This document shows, piece after piece, positions 1 to 8,187 of a stretch of 16,527 nucleotides of DNA (positions within the stretch are counted from its first letter, which is position 1; every line of letters starts with the position of its first letter). The notes beneath the pieces are model-generated. The model was given only the letters and a program-made list of their open reading frames with translations. It was not told where the DNA came from and ran no database searches. This DNA comes from Lachnospiraceae bacterium (GTDB lineage: Bacteria > Bacillota > Clostridia > Lachnospirales > Lachnospiraceae), in assembly GCA_009774235.1 (NCBI GenBank), contig VSNJ01000089.1, positions 1-16,527 on the forward strand, read 5' to 3'. The position numbers were made by a program, and so were the translations under genes.

Positions 1-125
1 ATTAAAATTAGTTACTATCCACATCCCATTGCATATAGGAATGCCTTAACTCCCCAAAACATATAGAATTACTAGATGTATATATTAACTAAAATATAAA
101 TTAACTTGCTTATATAAAAATATTA

Positions 126-782
126 TTACATACTTATACCAGCATGTGCTGTGGAAGCACTTATGCTTTTATTAATACCTTCTTCAATTCCATTTATGTA
201 GCTGTCAAAGTTAAATTCCACTGCTGACGGAGCTTGTGCTGCTGCATTAATCCCTGCCATGCTCTTTTTAGCCTGTACTGTCTTAGAAGAAGAAAGAGCC
301 TGCGCTGCCACTGAAGACTTGTCAACGAAATAATCATATATTTCTTGTACAGTTTTATATGAATTAGTTGAAGACTCTCCTGCTTCATCTGCCTTTTCAA
401 GTGCCTCTGAAAGCTTGTCTGCCATATCTGCTGCCTGGCTTGTTTCAGAATTAAGGTACATTTTCAATATAGATGAAAAACTAGAAATTGTCCCTAGTGA
501 ACTTATACCTCCATCTGACATACCCAGCGAAGAACCTAAAAGTGATGCCAGTCCTTGTGTACCAAGCTGTGAGCCTAAAAGTGATGCCATGCCCAATGAA
601 GAATATCCTGAACTTATTGCATTTACAATACCTGACATTCCATTCATGTTAGAAGAATCTGATGAATTACCTGATAATGCATTAAGCATTGTGCTTGTTG
701 AATTGTTATTTATCATCCACTGGTAATACAGGTCTTTTTCACTAAGAGAAGATAGTGCACTAATTGCTGAAAAATCCGCCAT
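126..782 (-). CDS. Ser/Gly-rich low-complexity protein of unknown function downstream of recJ
   Basis: I do not recognise this 218-residue protein. By hand count about 47 residues are Ser (near 22%) and there is no Cys. There is no signal peptide or convincing membrane segment, so it is probably cytoplasmic or leaves by a route without a classical signal. Residues about 60-110 are rich in Ser, Leu and Gly and contain a near-duplicated block (ASLLGSQLG followed by ASLLGSSLG). Residues about 115-140 are charged and probably helical (MADKLSEALEKADEAGE). The C-terminal third is Ala/Ser-rich. I chose the ATG at 782 because GGAGG lies six bases upstream. An in-frame ATG at 881 overlaps the recJ stop but has no ribosome binding site. 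It follows recJ by 95 bp on the same strand and may be cotranscribed. That it is expressed is likely; its function is unknown. Confidence 0.7.
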   Translation of the reverse strand: MADFSAISALSSLSEKDLYYQWMINNNSTSTMLNALSGNSSDSSNMNGMSGIVNAISSGYSSLGMASLLGSQLGTQGLASLLGSSLGMSDGGISSLGTISSFSSILKMYLNSETSQAADMADKLSEALEKADEAGESSTNSYKTVQEIYDYFVDKSSVAAQALSSSKTVQAKKSMAGINAAAQAPSAVEFNFDSYINGIEEGINKSISASTAHAGISM

Positions 783-877
783 ATATAACACCTCCATCAA
801 AATTAAATTAAAGTCTTGGATATATATTAACACAAACCAGGATAAATTCCAAGAAAATTTAGTTACAAGGCATACTT

Positions 878-2641
878 TCATCTACAGTCAAGTATTTTAA
901 ACTGTATATTACCATACATTTCATTAATATCTGGTATATACAATATATCTATAACCTGGCCACACATACCATTTTTCATTAATCCCCATGTTTCCTTGCC
1001 ATATCTTTCAATTACTGCCCTGCCAACACACTTTTCTGCATTAAAATCAACCGCATCAAACATATTACCTTCATCTTCAAGTTTAAGACGTGCAATCTGG
1101 TTCTCCTTGCCACACATATATAGAGATTTTATTATTACCCCACGTTTTGCAAAGACAGCTCTTTCATTAGCTTCACCAAATGGTTCAAGCCATTTAAGCT
1201 GTGTAACAAGTTCTTTACTTATATCAGCAAGCTTTGCTTCCATATCAAACCTTACACTTTCAACCATCTCATCAGGGGTAAGACAGCACTGGTTATTTAA
1301 AGTCTCACGGAATTTGTCCAGGTTCTCTTCTGGAAGAGAAAAACCAGCTGCCATTGCATGTCCTCCAAACTCAGTTAAAATATCCTGGCATTTCATAAGT
1401 TCTGCCTGCATATGGTATCCAGGTATAGACCTTCCAGAACCTTTAAGCCCTTTTTCACCCTTTGTCAGTATATAAGAAGGCCTGTAATATTTTTCACGCA
1501 CCCTGCCTGCTACAATCCCTGCCACACTTTCATGGCAGTCTTTAAGATAGACAACAATTACTGGCTGGTTCTGTATGTCCATTTGGGAAGCCTGCTTGTC
1601 TGCTTCCTCTTCTGCCCTTTCTGTCATTGCTTTTCTTTCTTCATTAAACATTACAAGCCCTCTTGCACGTTTCTGTGCTGCAATTTCATCTTCTTCAAGC
1701 AGAAGTTCCATTCCCATTGAAGCATCTGCAAGCCTTCCTGCTGCATTTATACATGGACCTGCCCGGAAACCTATATTTCCAGAATTAACCTTATCACCAA
1801 TCTGCAGCTCATCTAACAATGCCCTCATACCAGTATTTTTCATAACACTTCTGTCTGAAAGCATTTTTAAACCATTGCTTACAATAATCCTGTTCTCATC
1901 TACCAGTGGAACCACATCACATATTGTAGCTATTGCGGCAAACGGAAGCAATTCTTCAATATAGCTGTTATCATTATTTTGTCCAAATATATAACTAAAA
2001 ATTTTATATACAACACCTGCCCCACACAACTGTTTAAATGGATAACCACATCCATCCTGTTTAGGATTTACAACAGCATCCGCCTCTGGAATAATTCCAA
2101 CACCATCTTCTGATGGTACTTCATGGTGGTCTGTGAGAATATATGTAATTCCAAGTTCTTTTGCACGCAAAGCAGCATCTGGCGCAGATATTCCATTATC
2201 ACATGTAATAACCATGCCAGCACCATCGGAATATGCTTCATCCACCATATAACTACGTATTCCATAACCATCTTTTACACGGTGGGGAATTCTGTAACTA
2301 ACATCACCGCCAAGCAATTTAATTCCCCTGGTTAATATATATGAAGACATAACCCCGTCAACATCATAATCGCCAATAACTTTTATTTTAACCCCTTTTT
2401 TAATGGCATCTGACAACAGGGTTCCAGCCTCTTTCACTCCCTTCATAAGACAAGGATTATACATTAAACCAATATCAGGAAACAAATATTTATCCATAGT
2501 TTCCCATGTATATAATCCCCTTTTTACAAGAATCTCTGCAAATATCTCTGTTATATTATACCGTGATGCAATTTTAGCAAGGTCTGCACCACATCTCTTA
2601 CTTACCCAGCGCTTCAAATTTCCATCTCCTGTCCTGTTCAT
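878..2641 (-). CDS. recJ: Single-stranded-DNA-specific exonuclease RecJ
   Basis: RecJ degrades single-stranded DNA 5'-to-3' in recombination, mismatch and base-excision repair, using two metal ions held by the DHH domain. All the family landmarks are visible in the 587-residue product. DYDVDG lies at 91-96, a TCDNG aspartate motif at 146-150, the DHH triad at 171-173 and CDVVPL at 241-246. The DHHA1 signature HESVAGIVAGR is at 370-380, GSGRS at 401-405 and FGGHAMAAG at 425-433. The remaining C-terminal part matches the position of the OB-fold domain. The length is at the short end for RecJ, and no extra C-terminal domain is present. The ATG at 2641 has a modest AAGAG-type ribosome binding site. 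It is divergent from prmA, and the Ser-rich gene follows 95 bp downstream. Confidence 0.95.
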   Translation of the reverse strand: MNRTGDGNLKRWVSKRCGADLAKIASRYNITEIFAEILVKRGLYTWETMDKYLFPDIGLMYNPCLMKGVKEAGTLLSDAIKKGVKIKVIGDYDVDGVMSSYILTRGIKLLGGDVSYRIPHRVKDGYGIRSYMVDEAYSDGAGMVITCDNGISAPDAALRAKELGITYILTDHHEVPSEDGVGIIPEADAVVNPKQDGCGYPFKQLCGAGVVYKIFSYIFGQNNDNSYIEELLPFAAIATICDVVPLVDENRIIVSNGLKMLSDRSVMKNTGMRALLDELQIGDKVNSGNIGFRAGPCINAAGRLADASMGMELLLEEDEIAAQKRARGLVMFNEERKAMTERAEEEADKQASQMDIQNQPVIVVYLKDCHESVAGIVAGRVREKYYRPSYILTKGEKGLKGSGRSIPGYHMQAELMKCQDILTEFGGHAMAAGFSLPEENLDKFRETLNNQCCLTPDEMVESVRFDMEAKLADISKELVTQLKWLEPFGEANERAVFAKRGVIIKSLYMCGKENQIARLKLEDEGNMFDAVDFNAEKCVGRAVIERYGKETWGLMKNGMCGQVIDILYIPDINEMYGNIQFKILDCR

Positions 2642-2662
2642 TTCTCTTTTCTATTTCCATAC

Positions 2663-2693
2663 ATTATAACACAATTATTCCAAGTTTTGTTAA
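2663..2693 (-). promoter_or_regulatory. Probable recJ promoter
   Basis: On the minus strand a perfect TATAAT (2668-2663) lies about 22 bases before the recJ start codon. TTAACA (2693-2688) lies 19 bp upstream of it and could be the -35 element. The spacing is longer than the optimal 17 bp, so the -35 assignment is weaker than the -10. The -35 bases overlap those of the divergent prmA promoter. Confidence 0.45.
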
Positions 2694-2714
2694 AATCTGC
2701 TATACTATTATAAA
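2687..2714 (+). promoter_or_regulatory. Probable prmA promoter
   Basis: TTGTTA at 2687-2692 and TATAAA at 2709-2714 are separated by 16 bp, a reasonable sigma-A type promoter. A TSS near 2721 would leave only a short leader before the AAGGAGAG ribosome binding site (about 2729-2736) and the ATG at 2742. Confidence 0.45.
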
Positions 2715-2741
2715 ACAAAAATATTATTAAGGAGAGATATA

Positions 2742-3776
2742 ATGAACTGGATAAAATACCAGATACACACCACAACAAGCTACGCAGATACTATTGGCGG
2801 AATTATCTGTGAACTTGGTATTAATGGCTATGAAGTTACAGACCATGTACCATTATCTGAAAAAGAAGAAAAACAAATGTATACAGATATCCCTGCTGAT
2901 ATGGGTTTTAATGATGGTTCTTCAATACTGACATTTTATACAGAAGCACCTGGCAATGATAGCAGCAGTTTTTTCAGCACAGGCTCTTCCTTACGTGATG
3001 AACGTCTTGTCCAGGCAGAAATAACTAATCCAGACAAGCTTATAGAGAAAATTAAAAACCGCATTAGTGAATTACAAGAATTTATACCTGTAACAATGCC
3101 ACACATTGAATATTCAATAGAAGATGATAATAACTGGAAAGACAAATGGAAAGAAAACTTTAAACCATTCAGGATTGCAGATGACATTATAATCAAGCCC
3201 ACATGGGAAAATATACCAGATGATGCAAGCCAGGACGATATTATAATAGAAATTGACCCTGGTTCTGCATTTGGCACAGGTACACACGCAACCACCAGGC
3301 TATGCCTGCTCTCCTTGCGTAACTATATAAAACCTGGTACAACAATACTAGATGCGGGATGTGGCAGTGGCATACTTGCAATAAGTGCATTATTATGTGG
3401 TGCCCAGTCTGCATTCTGCCTTGATATTGACCCGGCAGCAGTCAATGCCACTATAGAAAACGCCACCATCAACAATATAAGCCCAGACAGGATAACTGCA
3501 CTGAAAGCAAATATCCTGGAAGATGGTATTATTATAAAAAATGCAATGGATGGATATTGTGACATAGCAGTTGCCAATATACTTGCAGATGTAATAATTC
3601 CTTTGTCTGCACATATCAGCCAGTATATTAAACACAATGGTCTTTTTATATCCTCTGGAATACTTGCAGAAAAAGCAGACAGCGTAGAAGAAGCACTTAT
3701 TAAAAACAACTTTAAAATACTAAAGAAAAATACACTTGATGAGTGGGTATCATTTGCTGCCCAGAAAATATTTTAA
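2742..3776 (+). CDS. prmA: Ribosomal protein L11 methyltransferase PrmA
   Basis: PrmA is a cytoplasmic S-adenosylmethionine-dependent enzyme that methylates ribosomal protein L11. The 344-residue product has the small N-terminal substrate-recognition domain and then a Rossmann methyltransferase domain. The linker motif NWKDKWKE is at about 130-137, the family signature DPGSAFGTGTH at 172-182 and SAM motif I LDAGCGSG at 203-210. An acidic motif II (LDID) is near 227-230, and the catalytic-loop motif VANILADV follows about fifty residues later. The protein ends with the typical DEWVSF strand. A good AAGGAGAG ribosome binding site supports the ATG at 2742. The gene is a single-gene unit divergent from recJ. 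I see no clear T-tailed terminator directly after it; a structured non-coding element follows instead. Confidence 0.95.
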   Translation: MNWIKYQIHTTTSYADTIGGIICELGINGYEVTDHVPLSEKEEKQMYTDIPADMGFNDGSSILTFYTEAPGNDSSSFFSTGSSLRDERLVQAEITNPDKLIEKIKNRISELQEFIPVTMPHIEYSIEDDNNWKDKWKENFKPFRIADDIIIKPTWENIPDDASQDDIIIEIDPGSAFGTGTHATTRLCLLSLRNYIKPGTTILDAGCGSGILAISALLCGAQSAFCLDIDPAAVNATIENATINNISPDRITALKANILEDGIIIKNAMDGYCDIAVANILADVIIPLSAHISQYIKHNGLFISSGILAEKADSVEEALIKNNFKILKKNTLDEWVSFAAQKIF

Positions 3777-3802
3777 TACAGCAAGTTAATTTTTTTGCAA
3801 TA

Positions 3803-3937
3803 GGGAGTGTTTGAAAATTGCTTTTTGCGAAGAGTGCGCCACAATTTGTGGGAGATTTATACCAATTAAAAGCAGCCATATGGGCGGCGTTGACTGGATT
3901 TGGTATAAATATACCGCAAAGTTGGGAGTGCAAACCA
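3803..3937. repeat. Structured non-coding element, possible dispersed intergenic repeat
   Basis: This 135-bp stretch lies between prmA and the secDF terminator. It is visibly richer in G+C (about 43% by hand count) than its surroundings. It holds a perfect 11-bp inverted repeat, ATTTATACCAA (3855-3865) against TTGGTATAAAT (3900-3910), enclosing about 34 bp. The overlapping palindrome GGTATA-AA-TATACC lies at 3902-3915. GGGAGTG occurs near both ends (3803-3809 and 3924-3930), with a related GTGGGAG at 3848-3854. No ORF with a ribosome binding site fits. From memory, very similar text recurs between genes in other Lachnospiraceae, which would make it a REP/MITE-like element or a conserved RNA. 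I cannot verify that here. Confidence 0.5.
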
Positions 3938-3955
3938 TTGATATTACCATATATT

Positions 3956-3986
3956 AAAAAAACGGGTGGCACAATGTGCCAGCCCG
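3956..3986 (-). terminator. Rho-independent terminator of secDF
   Basis: Read on the minus strand, a hairpin has arms CGGG-C-TGGCAC and GTGCCA-CCCG around a 3-base ATT loop, with one bulged base. Seven T residues follow it directly (the A run at 3956-3962 on the plus strand). It lies about 25 bp past the secDF stop codon. Confidence 0.9.
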
Positions 3987-4011
3987 CCTGATAAAAATAT
4001 TACATTATTTC

Positions 4012-6246
4012 TCAGCTGTTTTTCGTACTTACAGCTTTGTTCTTTACTGTTTCCTTGTTTTTCCCAGAAGCCTTCTTAATTGTATACCAGAGTGTACCTG
4101 TTATACATACAGAAGAATAAGCACCACATATAATACCTGCAAGAAGAGGTATAGCAAAATCCCTTACAGACTCTACCCCAAGAATAGCAAGCATAACTAC
4201 CATCAAGAAAGTAGTAAGTGACGTATTTATGCTTCGTGTCAGTGTCTGTGTAATACTATCATTAACTATGCCTTCAAGTGCTTCACTGCTTGTACGTGTT
4301 CCAAGATTTTCACGTATACGGTCAAATATTACAATTGTAGCATTAATTGAATAACCAACTATTGTAAGCATACATGCAATAAATGTATTACCAACAGAAA
4401 TTCTTACAGCAGCATAAACAAGAAGTACACATATTACATCATGCAGAAGAGCAAGTACCGCACTTCCTGCAAAAATAATATCCTTAAACCTGAACCATAT
4501 ATATATAAGCATACATATTGCTGCTATAATTACAGCTATAACTGCATCTGACTTCATTTCATCAGAAACAGAAGCACTTATACTCTGTATCTGTATACTA
4601 TCCTCTTCAATACTATATTTTGAAGAAATTGTAGATGTCAGGTTCTTACGCTGTTCCTCTGAAAGCTCAACTGTCTTAACTGTAAGTTCATTAGAACCTG
4701 CAACCTCTGCTATAACAACATCATTAGAACCACTTTCTTCCATAAAGAGTTTTTCTATTTCTTTTTTAAAATCTGCATCTATCTTCTGGCTGTCACTAAA
4801 TGGTATATCATAAGTTGTACCACCCATAAAGTCAAGACCATAATTAAGAATATGCCCATCCCTTGCATTATTGACTACAAGCATAACTACACATGCTACT
4901 ATCATAACACCAGAAATAACAAAGAATTTACCTTTATTTCCAATAAAGTTAATCTGCTTCCTTTCTTTTTCAACACCAAAATATTTTACATCATCTACTC
5001 CTAATGCATACATTGCATTAAGGATAATTTTTGTAATAACAAGAGATGTAAACATTGAAAGAATAATACCCATTGCAAGTGTAGTTGCAAATCCTTTTAC
5101 AGTACCAGAACCCTTAATATATAAAACAACTGCCGCAATAAGGGTAGTTACATTACCATCTATAATAGCTGAAAGAGCTTTATCAAAACCAAGCTTTATA
5201 CTTGCCTGTACTGACTTGCCCTTTCTAAGTTCTTCCTTAATACGGGTAAATATAATAACATTGGCATCAACAGCCATACCTATATTAAGTATAATACCAG
5301 CCACTCCAGGAAGTGTAAGGGTTATATTAAGTAAATTCAACGCCACAAGCATTACTACAAGGTAGAAAAGCAGCGCAATAGACGCAGCAAGTCCTGGCAG
5401 CCTGTAGAAAACAAGCATAAATAACACTACAAGGCCAAAACCAATAGCACCAGCAATAAGGCTTGTAGTAATAGCATCCTGCCCTAACTGTGCACCTACT
5501 ACCTGTGACTGTATTTCCTTAAGTTCAACAGGAAGTGCACCTATACGTATCATAGAGGCTAGTTCATCAGCTTCTGCATATGTCTTGAAACTTCCAGAAA
5601 TAACAGCCTGTCCATTTGTTATCTCAGCCTGTACAGCTGGAGCGGACAATACCTTGCCATCATATACTATATATATCTGTTTCCTTGAAGGATAAGCTGC
5701 TGCTGTTGCTTCTGCAAACTTCTTAGTTCCCTTTGCATTAAATGAAAGCTGTACCACATATTCCTTATTCTTAGTAATTTCATCCTGCTGTGTACCTGCT
5801 TCTGCATTTTTTACATGCTTTCCTGAGCAGACCACCTTTGTATACTTTGGATTGCCATTATCATCAAATGTCATATCATCTGCTGCAACAAAGTCAAGTG
5901 AACCTTCTTTACCAAGTGATTCAAGAACCTCATCTGCATTTTCAACTCCAGGTATATCAATAGAAATACGGTTATTTCCTTCCTGGACTACAGAAGACTC
6001 TGTACTATAAACCTCAGCACGGTCCTGCATCATAGCAATTGTATCACTCATCTCTGTATCAGTTGGGTTATCCTTAACAGCCTGGTACGTAATACTTACA
6101 CCACCTGCCAGGTCAAGGCCAAGTTTAATGTTCTGGGCGCTGCCCCTGTGCGAATCTGTAAAACCAACTAACGTTGTAAAAGCACACAATCCGGTTACTA
6201 CAATAATAACCAATAGCTGCAACAGCCCCTTTTTCCTGTTATTCAT
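4012..6246 (-). CDS. secDF: Fused protein translocase subunit SecDF
   Basis: SecDF is an RND-type membrane protein that uses the proton gradient to pull secreted proteins out of the SecYEG channel. The 744-residue product is a SecD-SecF fusion, as in many Firmicutes. The first membrane helix is at about 8-28, and the D1 motif LGLDLAGG at 42-49. The periplasmic-type P1 domain (to about 240) includes VLSAPAVQAEITNGQAVISG near 199-218. The SecD membrane half carries AVDANVIIFTR (325-335). The SecF half starts near 430, with NYGLDFMGG (468-476) and VGYSINATIVIFDRIREN (630-647). Twelve helices are expected for this architecture. I chose the ATG at 6246 because AAGGAG lies nine bases upstream; longer in-frame starts lack a usable site. 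The lysine-rich tail is unremarkable. The gene has its own promoter and terminator. Confidence 0.95.
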   Translation of the reverse strand: MNNRKKGLLQLLVIIVVTGLCAFTTLVGFTDSHRGSAQNIKLGLDLAGGVSITYQAVKDNPTDTEMSDTIAMMQDRAEVYSTESSVVQEGNNRISIDIPGVENADEVLESLGKEGSLDFVAADDMTFDDNGNPKYTKVVCSGKHVKNAEAGTQQDEITKNKEYVVQLSFNAKGTKKFAEATAAAYPSRKQIYIVYDGKVLSAPAVQAEITNGQAVISGSFKTYAEADELASMIRIGALPVELKEIQSQVVGAQLGQDAITTSLIAGAIGFGLVVLFMLVFYRLPGLAASIALLFYLVVMLVALNLLNITLTLPGVAGIILNIGMAVDANVIIFTRIKEELRKGKSVQASIKLGFDKALSAIIDGNVTTLIAAVVLYIKGSGTVKGFATTLAMGIILSMFTSLVITKIILNAMYALGVDDVKYFGVEKERKQINFIGNKGKFFVISGVMIVACVVMLVVNNARDGHILNYGLDFMGGTTYDIPFSDSQKIDADFKKEIEKLFMEESGSNDVVIAEVAGSNELTVKTVELSEEQRKNLTSTISSKYSIEEDSIQIQSISASVSDEMKSDAVIAVIIAAICMLIYIWFRFKDIIFAGSAVLALLHDVICVLLVYAAVRISVGNTFIACMLTIVGYSINATIVIFDRIRENLGTRTSSEALEGIVNDSITQTLTRSINTSLTTFLMVVMLAILGVESVRDFAIPLLAGIICGAYSSVCITGTLWYTIKKASGKNKETVKNKAVSTKNS

Positions 6247-6311
6247 GCTGCACATCTCCTTTTTTATATACTTCTTATGTGACAGTTTATCAAAAAACCA
6301 CACTAGATGGC

Positions 6312-6341
6312 ATTATAGCATAGTTGTTATATAATTTGCAA
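6312..6341 (-). promoter_or_regulatory. secDF promoter with extended -10
   Basis: On the minus strand TTGCAA (6341-6336) and TATAAT (6317-6312) are 18 bp apart. TGC directly precedes TATAAT, giving an extended -10. The predicted start near 6305 leaves a leader of about 60 nt before the ATG at 6246. Confidence 0.65.
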
Positions 6342-6447
6342 GTATTACACTATTATATAATCTCCAATTTTATCCAGTTAACCCTTTTTTCCCTTAAATA
6401 CAAATCTATAATATTTTATTTTTTTCTTTACTATACCCTTTATTTCC

Positions 6448-6492
6448 AACAAAAGAAACACCCCATCTGCTTAACTACAGATGAAGTGTTTC
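6448..6492 (-). terminator. Rho-independent terminator of the polysaccharide deacetylase gene
   Basis: On the minus strand, about 20 bp after the deacetylase stop, GAAACAC-TT-CATCTG pairs with CAGATG-GG-GTGTTTC around an 8-base loop. This makes a 15-bp RNA stem with two G-U pairs. TTTTGTT follows. It separates the deacetylase gene from secDF. Confidence 0.85.
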
Positions 6493-6511
6493 TAAAAATA
6501 TACACTGCTGG

Positions 6512-7474
6512 CTATCTTCCATTTGCATATACCTTTCCTGCTTCAGCTTTAATTCCATTATAATACAACAACTCATCAACTGTAACAAGCTGGTAACCCT
6601 CTTTCACAAGCTTTGGCACAAGCTTTTCTACAGCATCAGCAGTTGAAGGATACAAGTCATGCATAAGTACAATATCACCGTCCTGGATAACCTTACACTC
6701 ATTTAAAACAGACTTCTTGTTCCTGCTCTTCCAGTCCTCAGTGTCAACACTCCAGTAAATCATAGGAACTTTTACAGTGCTGCGCATAGTATCATTAATG
6801 CTTCCTCCTGGTGGCCTTAAAGCAGAAAAACTGCATCCAATAACATCTTTTATAACCTTTTTACTTTTATCCAGCTCAGCCTTTATCTGCTTCTTGCTAA
6901 GTTTCGTCAGGTTAGCATGGTTATAAGTATGGGTTGCTATCTCATTGCCCTGTTCATATGCCTGTTTTACCATATCTTCATATGATGGTACCCTGTTCCC
7001 TACAATAAAAAACGTCGCACGTGCATCATATTTCTTAAGCACTTTTAAAATCCTGCTTGTAACAGGAGTGTACGGGCCATCGTCAAATGTAAGGGCAACC
7101 ATAGGCTTATCAGGGTCAAGTCCGTCACGCAGCCACCTTTTCTTTCCAGATGCCATAGTTTCTTTGACAGGTTCCTTTTCATTATCTTTGGAATCTTTTT
7201 TCTTCTCACGGCTGTCTTCTTTAACACCATCAGCTTTATCTGAATCCGTATCTGCTGCCGCAACATTCCCACTTCCATCCTGCATATTTAAACCATTTAA
7301 TTTAAATGCAAGAACTGCCAGGATAACAACAAGCAAAACTGCTGTACTAAAAAGCACAACTTTAGTTCTCATCTCACTTTTCCTCTTTCTCTGGTTAATC
7401 ATACTTCTTACCTGGAATGGCTCATTCCTAAAGCCATCAGTTCCACCTTTGATGTGCTTTTTCCTATAACCCAT
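6512..7474 (-). CDS. Membrane-anchored polysaccharide (peptidoglycan-type) deacetylase
   Basis: This 320-residue protein is a carbohydrate esterase family 4 (NodB-fold) deacetylase, which removes N-acetyl groups from cell-wall or other N-acetylated glycans outside the membrane. A basic cytoplasmic N-terminus precedes one membrane helix (about 38-59). A highly charged Lys/Asp/Glu linker (about 65-115) leads to the NodB domain. The motifs are complete: TFDDGP (129-134, metal-binding D131/D132), THTYNH (H182, H186), RPPGG (220-224), DTEDW (244-248) and LMHD (270-273). The five motifs argue for an active metalloenzyme. The exact glycan substrate cannot be read from the sequence; PgdA/PdaA-type activity on peptidoglycan is the default guess. 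GGAGGG lies upstream of the ATG at 7474. The gene has its own terminator. Confidence 0.9.
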   Translation of the reverse strand: MGYRKKHIKGGTDGFRNEPFQVRSMINQRKRKSEMRTKVVLFSTAVLLVVILAVLAFKLNGLNMQDGSGNVAAADTDSDKADGVKEDSREKKKDSKDNEKEPVKETMASGKKRWLRDGLDPDKPMVALTFDDGPYTPVTSRILKVLKKYDARATFFIVGNRVPSYEDMVKQAYEQGNEIATHTYNHANLTKLSKKQIKAELDKSKKVIKDVIGCSFSALRPPGGSINDTMRSTVKVPMIYWSVDTEDWKSRNKKSVLNECKVIQDGDIVLMHDLYPSTADAVEKLVPKLVKEGYQLVTVDELLYYNGIKAEAGKVYANGR

Positions 7475-7653
7475 TTGTCGTTCCCTCCAAATTTCTTATC
7501 TGTATTTTATTATTCCCCAAAAAACATCTGGCCAATAACTATAATAACATATATCTTTTAATTATGTTTTAAAAATATATTACAAATATGTCATATTTTT
7601 ATTAATGTTTAACAAAAATAAACAATATTATAATTATTATACATAAATAAAAA

Positions 7654-8016
7654 TTATGGCGCAAGCATCCCTCCAAACATTCCTGAAACTATGCATATCA
7701 ATGCACCTGTTACAACCTCCTGGTTTACACCAGGCTTGTTCCCCATAATCCAGATACCTGCCAGTACTATAATTGCAAAATACATAATGCTTACAGCTAT
7801 GCCCCACAGGAATTTATGCTGTCCTGCTTTCTTTCCTGCCACAAAACCGCCAATAAAATTTGATATTATGTAAACAGCAATAACACAGCCACTGACAGCA
7901 CCTGCTCCGGCTCCTGTCTTCCAGATAAAGGCTGACATTACTGCAAGAAGTACTGCACTTAATATAAACATGCCTGCCAGCACTATACCATAGTTTACAA
8001 AATTTTTCTTCTCCAT
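7654..8016 (-). CDS. TIGR04086/DUF3792-type small membrane protein
   Basis: The 120-residue product has a short basic N-terminus (MEKKNF) and four hydrophobic segments at about 7-30, 36-58, 66-88 and 98-118. Gly-rich helix-packing motifs (GAGAGAVSG, GGFVAG, GGMLAP) are present. Length, topology and location near Sec genes fit the Firmicute membrane family TIGR04086/DUF3792, whose molecular function is not established. AGGAG lies about 11 bases before the ATG, a slightly long spacing. A weak TATAAA on the minus strand near 8053-8058 could be its -10. I see no clear terminator between it and the deacetylase gene 180 bp downstream. That AT-rich gap holds nothing else I can support, so readthrough is possible. 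Confidence 0.75.
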   Translation of the reverse strand: MEKKNFVNYGIVLAGMFILSAVLLAVMSAFIWKTGAGAGAVSGCVIAVYIISNFIGGFVAGKKAGQHKFLWGIAVSIMYFAIIVLAGIWIMGNKPGVNQEVVTGALICIVSGMFGGMLAP

Positions 8017-8064
8017 ATAATCTTATTCTCCTGATAATTATTATTATTCATATTTATACCTTTC

Positions 8065-8094
8065 TGGTACAAAATATGACTATTATGATATACT
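8065..8094 (+). promoter_or_regulatory. Candidate promoter for the PHP phosphoesterase gene
   Basis: TGATATACT at 8086-8094 is an extended -10 (TGN followed by TATACT). The 18-bp-distant TGGTAC at 8065-8070 is a poor -35. Transcription would start near 8101 and leave a leader of nearly 90 nt. The assignment rests mainly on the extended -10. Confidence 0.4.
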
Positions 8095-8187
8095 AAACCT
8101 GGCAGGGATTTTTTATAAATTTTTGCTTGTACTTATTTAAGATTACAACACTTTGACAAAAAACAAAAGGAGGAACGGCATAAAATT

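Noticed and set aside
783..881. 33-codon N-terminal extension of the Ser-rich protein, starting in an ATGA overlap with the recJ stop
   Set aside because: There is no ribosome binding site at 881, while GGAGG sits at ideal spacing before the ATG at 782, and the extension has unrelated composition.
3712..3972. 86-codon minus-strand reading frame through the non-coding element into the prmA end
   Set aside because: It starts inside the secDF terminator, lacks a ribosome binding site, and merely crosses the structured element.
6247..6303. Longer secDF start at 6303
   Set aside because: The extended start overlaps the predicted transcription start and has no ribosome binding site; AAGGAG is correctly spaced for the ATG at 6246.
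7475..7653. Hidden short Cys-rich (SCIFF-like) peptide gene between the deacetylase and TIGR04086 genes
   Set aside because: The interval is almost purely A/T, with no ORF of that size and hardly any Cys codons on either strand.
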